Below, piece by piece: positions 50,255 to 54,452 of a stretch of 54,452 nucleotides of DNA (its first letter is position 1; each line of letters begins with the position of its first letter). This stretch comes from Hymenobacter amundsenii (GTDB taxonomy: Bacteria; Bacteroidota; Bacteroidia; Cytophagales; Hymenobacteraceae), in assembly GCF_002204745.1 (NCBI RefSeq), contig NZ_NIRR01000028.1, positions 1 through 54,452 on the forward strand, written 5' to 3'. The position numbers were made by a program, and so were the translations under genes. The notes below the pieces were generated by a model that saw only the letters and a list, made by a program, of their open reading frames with translations, did no database searches and was not told where the DNA came from.

Positions 50255-51232
50255 ATGAATTCTCCTGCGAATTTCGAGTGGTGGCACCGCAGGGCACTTG
50301 GCCCCTGGTGGCTGCAATACGTTCTTGGTTTTTGGCTTGTTGGGCTCACTTCCTTTGCGCCGCCGACCAAAAAGTCTTTTCGAACCAAGAACATCATTAT
50401 TGTAGTCATCGATGGGCCCCGCTATTCCGAAACGTGGGGTAGTCCGAGCTTGATTCCTAACATGGCTACCACGCTCAAGTCCAAGGGAGTGTTCTTTTCG
50501 AGCTTTTACAACAACGCCTACACGTACACCAACTCCGGCCATGTAGCCCTGACTACGGGCATCAACCAGCCCATCGATAATTTCGGCCAGGAGTTGCCAC
50601 AGCAACCCTCGCTGTTTCAGCGGTGGCGCAAAGCCACGGGCCAGCCTGCTACCGCCGCCTGGATTGTTGCCAGCAAAGACAAACTGCACATCCTGGCCAA
50701 CACCCTGAACCCGGAATGGCACGACCAATACCAGCCCTCGACGGACTGCGGCGTGAACGGCCCCGGCACAGGCTACCGCGCCGACTCGCTGACCTTGGAG
50801 GCTGCCAAGCGCATCCTGACCCAGCATCAACCCCACCTGATGCTCATCAACTTCATGGAGCCCGACGGCTTCGCCCATGCCGCCAACTGGCCCTTCTACC
50901 TCCGCGGCATCGCGCGCGACGACCGCTACGTGCGGCAGCTCTACGATTTTTTAAGCAAGAACAAAGCCTACCGAAAAAACACCACGCTCTTCATCACCAA
51001 TGACCACGGCCGCCACCTCGACGGCATCAGCACGGGGTACGTCGACCACGGCGACGACTGCGAGGGGTGCCGGCATGTGAGCCTGCTGGCCCTGGGGCCT
51101 GATTTTAAAAAAGGCCGTACCGTTACCGATACGCACACGCTGGTAGACGTGCCGGCCACGGCCGCTTTTTTGCTGGGGCTGCCCTTCGACCAGGCCCAGG
51201 GCAAGGTAATGACCACCTTATTCAAGCGCTGA
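50255..51232 (+). CDS. Alkaline phosphatase/sulfatase-superfamily hydrolase, membrane-anchored
   Basis: Metal-dependent hydrolase with the alkaline-phosphatase fold, 325 residues. An N-terminal hydrophobic helix (LGPWWLQYVLGFWLVGLTSF) suggests an envelope anchor or uncleaved signal. The first metal Asp is in IIIVVIDGPRYSETWG, a nucleophile Thr candidate in TYTNSGHVALTTG, further ligands in NFMEPDGFAHAA (Asp, His), TNDHGRHLDG (Asp, His) and YVDHGDD (His). Known members cleave phosphate or phosphonate monoesters or diesters, or transfer phosphoethanolamine; the substrate is unknown. It has an AT-rich promoter upstream (50140-50220), and the gene downstream encodes the CotH-like protein. Confidence 0.85.
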   Translation: MNSPANFEWWHRRALGPWWLQYVLGFWLVGLTSFAPPTKKSFRTKNIIIVVIDGPRYSETWGSPSLIPNMATTLKSKGVFFSSFYNNAYTYTNSGHVALTTGINQPIDNFGQELPQQPSLFQRWRKATGQPATAAWIVASKDKLHILANTLNPEWHDQYQPSTDCGVNGPGTGYRADSLTLEAAKRILTQHQPHLMLINFMEPDGFAHAANWPFYLRGIARDDRYVRQLYDFLSKNKAYRKNTTLFITNDHGRHLDGISTGYVDHGDDCEGCRHVSLLALGPDFKKGRTVTDTHTLVDVPATAAFLLGLPFDQAQGKVMTTLFKR

Positions 51233-51285
51233 TAATCAACTGCAGTAACAACAAGCAGTAATTCCTGCGAACGGGCTTTCCGTTT

Positions 51286-51301
51286 CCCGCACCGGTGCGG
51301 G
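51286..51301. promoter_or_regulatory. Perfect 16-base palindrome
   Basis: CCCGCACCGGTGCGGG lies between the hydrolase stop and the ATG of the CotH-like gene, 55 bases before the latter. It could be an operator or a short hairpin; there is no U-tract. Confidence 0.4.
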
Positions 51302-51355
51302 GCGCTTCGCCAGACCGGCCACTCCTAAACGGCGGCGCCGAGCCGCCCTACTGCG

Positions 51356-52444
51356 GTGATGCACTACCTTGCCATGGTACTGGCCAACTTGGGCCTGCTG
51401 CTCTTCCAGCCCCCGACGGCGCTGACCGGGCAGCCGGAGCCGGTATTTAGCCGCACCGGCGGCAATAGTTTTTTCGCGCAGGAAGGCATTGTTGAACTCA
51501 CTCTTTCGCTACCGCTCAACGACGTCCTCACCGACCGCGGCGCTTCGCCCCAACCCCACCCCGCCGTTCTGACTTATCGGGATGCCGCCGCGGCCACCCA
51601 GCACCTGGCCGTGCAGGTACAGGTGCGGGGCAACCGGCGCAAAGACCCCACCGTGTGCGGGTTTCCGCCACTGCTGATACTGTTTCCGCCCGACAGCAGG
51701 CAAAGCTCCCTTTTCGGCGAAGTGACAACGCTCAAACTCGTAACCCATTGCCTTGACGATACGCATACGCTGCGCGAGTACTTCGTGTATAAGCTTTACA
51801 ACCAACTAACTGACTTTAGCTACCGGGTTAGGCTATGCCGGGTCCAGTACCGCGATACGCGGGCTAAGGGCCGGGCAACTATGCGCTACGCCTTTTTCCT
51901 GGAAAACACCGAGGCCGTAGCGCTACGCAACCAGGCCACGACTATTTCAAAGAAGCTTTTTATTGGCATGGAAAGCATGGATGCCAAGGCAACGGCCACG
52001 ATGGCTATTTTTCAGTATATGATTGGCAACACTGATTGGTCGGTTCCTTACCGGCACAACATCCGCGTAATGGCCCCGAACCCGTTAACTTCCTTGTTGC
52101 CGGTTCCTTACGATTTCGATTATAGCGGTCTGGTAATGGCTCCGTATGCCGTGCCCCCCGAACAACTGGGCATCAGATCGGTGCGGGACCGGCTGTATCG
52201 GGGCCTCGACTTCCCGCCGGCGACTTACACCGAAGTTCGGGACCTGTTCAATGCCCGCCGGCCGGCGTTTTATAACGTGTACTTGTCGTGTCTTTACCTC
52301 GATCCGGACGAAAAAAGCTTTGCCACCCGCTACCTAGACGAATTTTATAAAACGCTGAACGACCCCAAAGATTTTGAGCACCGCATTACGCGCGTGGGAA
52401 GTAAAAACGCCAAAAGGCGTATGCAAATCACAGGGCTTGATTAA
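51356..52444 (+). CDS. Exported protein with CotH-like kinase motifs, uncharacterised
   Basis: A 362-residue protein with a signal peptide (MHYLAMVLANLGLLLF). I do not know a named family. The order of motifs recalls atypical secreted kinases such as CotH/Fam20 and HipA-like folds: an early basic motif (VQVRGNRRKDP), a region with TTLKLVTHC (possible Lys), then MIGNTDWSVPYRHNIRVM with an Asp...Asn catalytic-loop spacing, and VPYDFDYSGLV resembling the metal-binding DFG/DLD strand. In CotH, catalytic Asp-x4-Asn and DLD metal motifs follow the same order. It follows an alkaline-phosphatase-fold gene on the same strand. Kinase activity is inference. Confidence 0.7.
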   Translation: MMHYLAMVLANLGLLLFQPPTALTGQPEPVFSRTGGNSFFAQEGIVELTLSLPLNDVLTDRGASPQPHPAVLTYRDAAAATQHLAVQVQVRGNRRKDPTVCGFPPLLILFPPDSRQSSLFGEVTTLKLVTHCLDDTHTLREYFVYKLYNQLTDFSYRVRLCRVQYRDTRAKGRATMRYAFFLENTEAVALRNQATTISKKLFIGMESMDAKATATMAIFQYMIGNTDWSVPYRHNIRVMAPNPLTSLLPVPYDFDYSGLVMAPYAVPPEQLGIRSVRDRLYRGLDFPPATYTEVRDLFNARRPAFYNVYLSCLYLDPDEKSFATRYLDEFYKTLNDPKDFEHRITRVGSKNAKRRMQITGLD

Positions 52445-52666
52445 GCGCCTCATCCACTGCCCATAACTACGCGCCTCTGGCCTGATGCGGTGCCAGGCGC
52501 GCAAAGTAATACGCTCGGGATTTGCCCCTAGCCAACGCCTGGCCCGGCTTGGCCAACACCTGGCAAATGCGCAAATTCTGCCAGCACGAGCCGCCTCTTC
52601 CGGCACGTATTGGGCTATTTTAGGCTTGCTTTCGGCTCTGCCGCCGCACGTTCCAACGCGCAACGC

Positions 52667-53718
52667 TTACCAATGCGCACAGCGGAGCTTTTCGGGTTGC
52701 ACCACCCGGATGTTGCCCGGGGTCAGCTCTATCAGGCCACTCTGGTTGAACTCACTCAGGGTACGGATCAGCGACTCGGGGGCCGTGCCCACCATGGCCG
52801 CCATGTCCTCGCGGGAGAGTTGGATGGTGGCTTCCGGATCGTTGGCCGTGGGCTCATATAGGCGCAGCAGGGTTTCGGCCACGCGGCGGCGCAGCGAGCT
52901 GTAGGCCATCACCAGCAGCTGCTGCTCCCGCTCGCTCACACGGCCCGCCAGCAGCCGGATGAACTGCTCGCCCACGGCGGCGTTGCGCAGTAGCAGCTGC
53001 GAAAAATCGTCCGGCGCGATATAAACCAGCTCCGAATCGTCGACGCCACGGCCGAGTCGGTGTGCAGCGTCTGGCCCAGCAGGGCCAGGTAGCCGAAGAA
53101 CTCGCCGGGGCCGTAGAAACCGGTAATCAGCTCCTTGCCGGCCTCCGTGGTTTTCACGGTTTTCACGCGGCCGCTCTGCACGAAATACACCCGCGCGGGC
53201 TCATCGCCTTCCAGGTAAATATCCTGCTTGCGGCGCACCGGATGGGCCTTGCGCTCCACCGTCAGGCCATCCAGACTGCCCACGGCGCGGGCATCATCCA
53301 GAAACGCGTGCAGGCCGCCCGCTTGCAGGTCGTAGTCGGGTTGCAGGTGCTGGAACCGGTCGAGGCGGCCGCTGACGGCGCTGAGCAGCTCGTTCTCGCT
53401 GAACGGCTTGGTCAGGTAGTCGTCGGCGCCCAGCTCCATACCCCGGCGCTGATCGGCGCGCTCGGTTTTGGCCGTCAGGAAAATGAACGGGACGCCCGCT
53501 AGCTGCGGGTTCTGGTTGAAGATGTGCAGCACCCCGAAGCCGTCGAGCACCGGCATCATGATGTCGCAGATAACCAGGTCGGGGCGGTCGGCCAGGGCGT
53601 TTTCCACCCCCGTTTTACCGTTAACGGCCGTACGCACGGTGTAGCCGGTGAGCGTGAGCAGCTCGGCCGTGTTCTCGCGGATGAAGGCATCGTCCTCAAT
53701 GAGCAGAATCGTTTTCAT
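52667..53718 (-). pseudogene. REC-Crp fusion response regulator, one frameshift
   Basis: A fused response regulator and Crp/Fnr-type protein of about 350 residues. The frame from ATG 53718 gives a receiver domain (LIEDDAF, phospho-acceptor DLVICDIMMPVLDG, YLTKPFS) and a cyclic-nucleotide-like domain (DIYLEGDEPARVYFVQSGRV, GKELITGFYGPGEFFGYLAL). Near 53042 it shifts: the homologous sequence (DDSELVYIAPDDFSQLLLRN) continues one frame over and ends in a Crp helix-turn-helix (SREDMAAMVGTAPESLIRTL) at 52667. One extra G before the TCG at 53041-53039 restores VAVDDSEL. So it is a recent mutation or an assembly error. It overlaps the upstream kinase gene by 23 bases. Confidence 0.85.
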
Positions 53719-54452
53719 AGGGAATGGTGACAGTGACGGTGGTGCCCTGACCCAAAGTGCTGCGCAAGGCAATGGTGCCCCCCATCAGCTCCAGGTACTT
53801 GGCAATAATGTAGAGGCCCAGCCCGGTGCCGGGCACGGTACTAACGCTGCGGGCCCGGAAAAACCGCTCGAACAAATGCGTCTGGTCTTCCTCGGAAATG
53901 CCCACGCCCTGGTCTTCCACGCTCAGCACCAGCTGCTGGCCGGGGCAGTTGGCCCGGACCGTGACCACCGCGTTGTCGCCCGAATACTTGAGGGCGTTGG
54001 AGAGCAGGTTGACCACGATTTTGCGCAGCAGCGACGCATCGAGGTGCACCGGGGCGGGGCACTCCAGCCGCCGCACAATGGTTTGGCCGGGCTTGCGCAG
54101 GCTCTCCACGTCGGCCAGGGTTTCGGTGAGTAGCGCGGCCAGATCGAAAGTGGTGGCCTGCGCCGCCATGACGCCTTCCTCGATGCGGCCGACGGAGAGA
54201 AACTCCTCCAGGATGGCGTTCAGGTGGTTGACGGAGGTTTCGATGCGCCCCAGGTGGCGCAGGCGCTGGGCCTGCTGGTCGGTGCCGGGGTACTTGCCGA
54301 TGAGGGCGGCCGAGGTGAGCACGGCCGTGAGCGGGGTCCGGAACTCGTGCGAGGCCATGCTCACGAAGCGCGACTTGAGCTCGCCCAACTCGCGCTCGGC
54401 GGCCAGGGCCTGGGCCAGTTCGGCCTGGCGCTGCTCCAGCTGCTCCATGGTC
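53696..54452 (-). CDS. Sensor histidine kinase, C-terminal part (runs off the window)
   Basis: The visible 250 residues are a histidine kinase core: a short coiled coil (EQLEQRQAELAQALAAE), HisKA with the phospho-acceptor in FVSMASHEFRTPLTAVL, and a HATPase with N box VNLLSNALKYS, G1 VEDQGVGIS, F box FERFFRA and G2 GTGLGLYII. The frame has no stop before the edge at 54452, so the sensor part is missing; the ATG at 54448 is probably internal. The stop overlaps the start of the REC-Crp gene by 23 bases, indicating translational coupling and a cognate two-component pair. Confidence 0.93.
   Translation of the reverse strand, partial: TMEQLEQRQAELAQALAAERELGELKSRFVSMASHEFRTPLTAVLTSAALIGKYPGTDQQAQRLRHLGRIETSVNHLNAILEEFLSVGRIEEGVMAAQATTFDLAALLTETLADVESLRKPGQTIVRRLECPAPVHLDASLLRKIVVNLLSNALKYSGDNAVVTVRANCPGQQLVLSVEDQGVGISEEDQTHLFERFFRARSVSTVPGTGLGLYIIAKYLELMGGTIALRSTLGQGTTVTVTIPYENDSAH

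Noticed and set aside
1..54452. tRNA, rRNA, IS elements, integrases or phage genes
   Set aside because: No cloverleaf-like sequence, rRNA motif, transposase or integrase was recognised by eye; a tRNAscan or covariance search could still find something short.

Overview
The window looks like chromosomal DNA from a GC-rich Bacteroidota of the order Cytophagales, most likely Hymenobacter or a close relative. Signs of this are type IX secretion (T9SS) C-terminal sorting domains on two exported proteins, a SusC-style TonB-dependent receptor with a CarboxypepD-like N-terminus, an HU-CCDC81/SPOR fusion, TAnnTTTG-type -7 promoter boxes, few Shine-Dalgarno sites, and G+C clearly above half outside a few AT-rich promoter islands. 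The taxon is inferred, not proven. No tRNA, rRNA, CRISPR array, IS element, prophage or origin was recognised.

Layout. 1-6.2 kb: two tandem family-2 glycosyltransferases (the first cut by the window edge), a Crp/Fnr regulator followed by an FNR-like palindrome and a sterol desaturase-type hydroxylase, then a TonB-dependent receptor downstream of rpe. 6.4-13.3 kb: a zinc-ribbon protein, a frameshifted dienelactone hydrolase, a T9SS subtilase, a lipoprotein, mnmA, a TrpF-like protein without the catalytic Cys, and trmB. 13.4-23.9 kb: eight minus-strand genes that read TPR protein, outer-membrane barrel, HU-SPOR protein, exbB, exbD, tonB, folC, trmB; this is the energised-envelope locus of the window. 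24.4-26.8 kb: a large FG-GAP/VCBS propeller with a T9SS tail. 27-31 kb: an LLM oxidoreductase, a decayed stretch, a small orphan, a RES/Xre toxin-antitoxin pair with a repeat-type operator, and azoR. 31-37.5 kb: holA and tyrS (divergent), a histone H1-like protein, an alpha-oxoamine synthase and accC. 37.5-44.8 kb: three orphan proteins, a PAS histidine kinase and katG. 45-52.4 kb: an mlaEFD lipid-transport operon, a universal stress protein, a D-2-hydroxyacid dehydrogenase, an alkaline-phosphatase-fold hydrolase and a protein with CotH-like kinase features. 52.6-54.4 kb: a frameshifted REC-Crp fusion regulator overlapping a histidine kinase that runs off the right edge.

The most unusual signal is in the spacers. 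Many intergenic regions are built on one plan: a G-poor, low-complexity text in front of a start codon, and an inverted copy of the same text at the preceding stop codon or at the start codon of the divergent neighbour. The text differs from spacer to spacer (GAATGAG, AGCTGTTAG, TTGGTTTTT, AATTCTTA and GAAGTGAG types), while the geometry is kept. Three successive spacers of the exbB-exbD-tonB-folC operon show it clearly, and a fourth, before trmB, shows it weakly. In the holA/tyrS divergent pair both genes appear to start at TTG codons lying inside mirrored AATTGAC repeats. tyrS also carries a related ACCAACAACC-type stretch inside its coding region. A second, more conserved palindromic element family (GTCATGCTGAGC...) occurs three times.

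Two genes carry single-base frameshifts. In both, one extra G immediately before a TCG restores the reading frame, so assembly error should be excluded before calling them pseudogenes.
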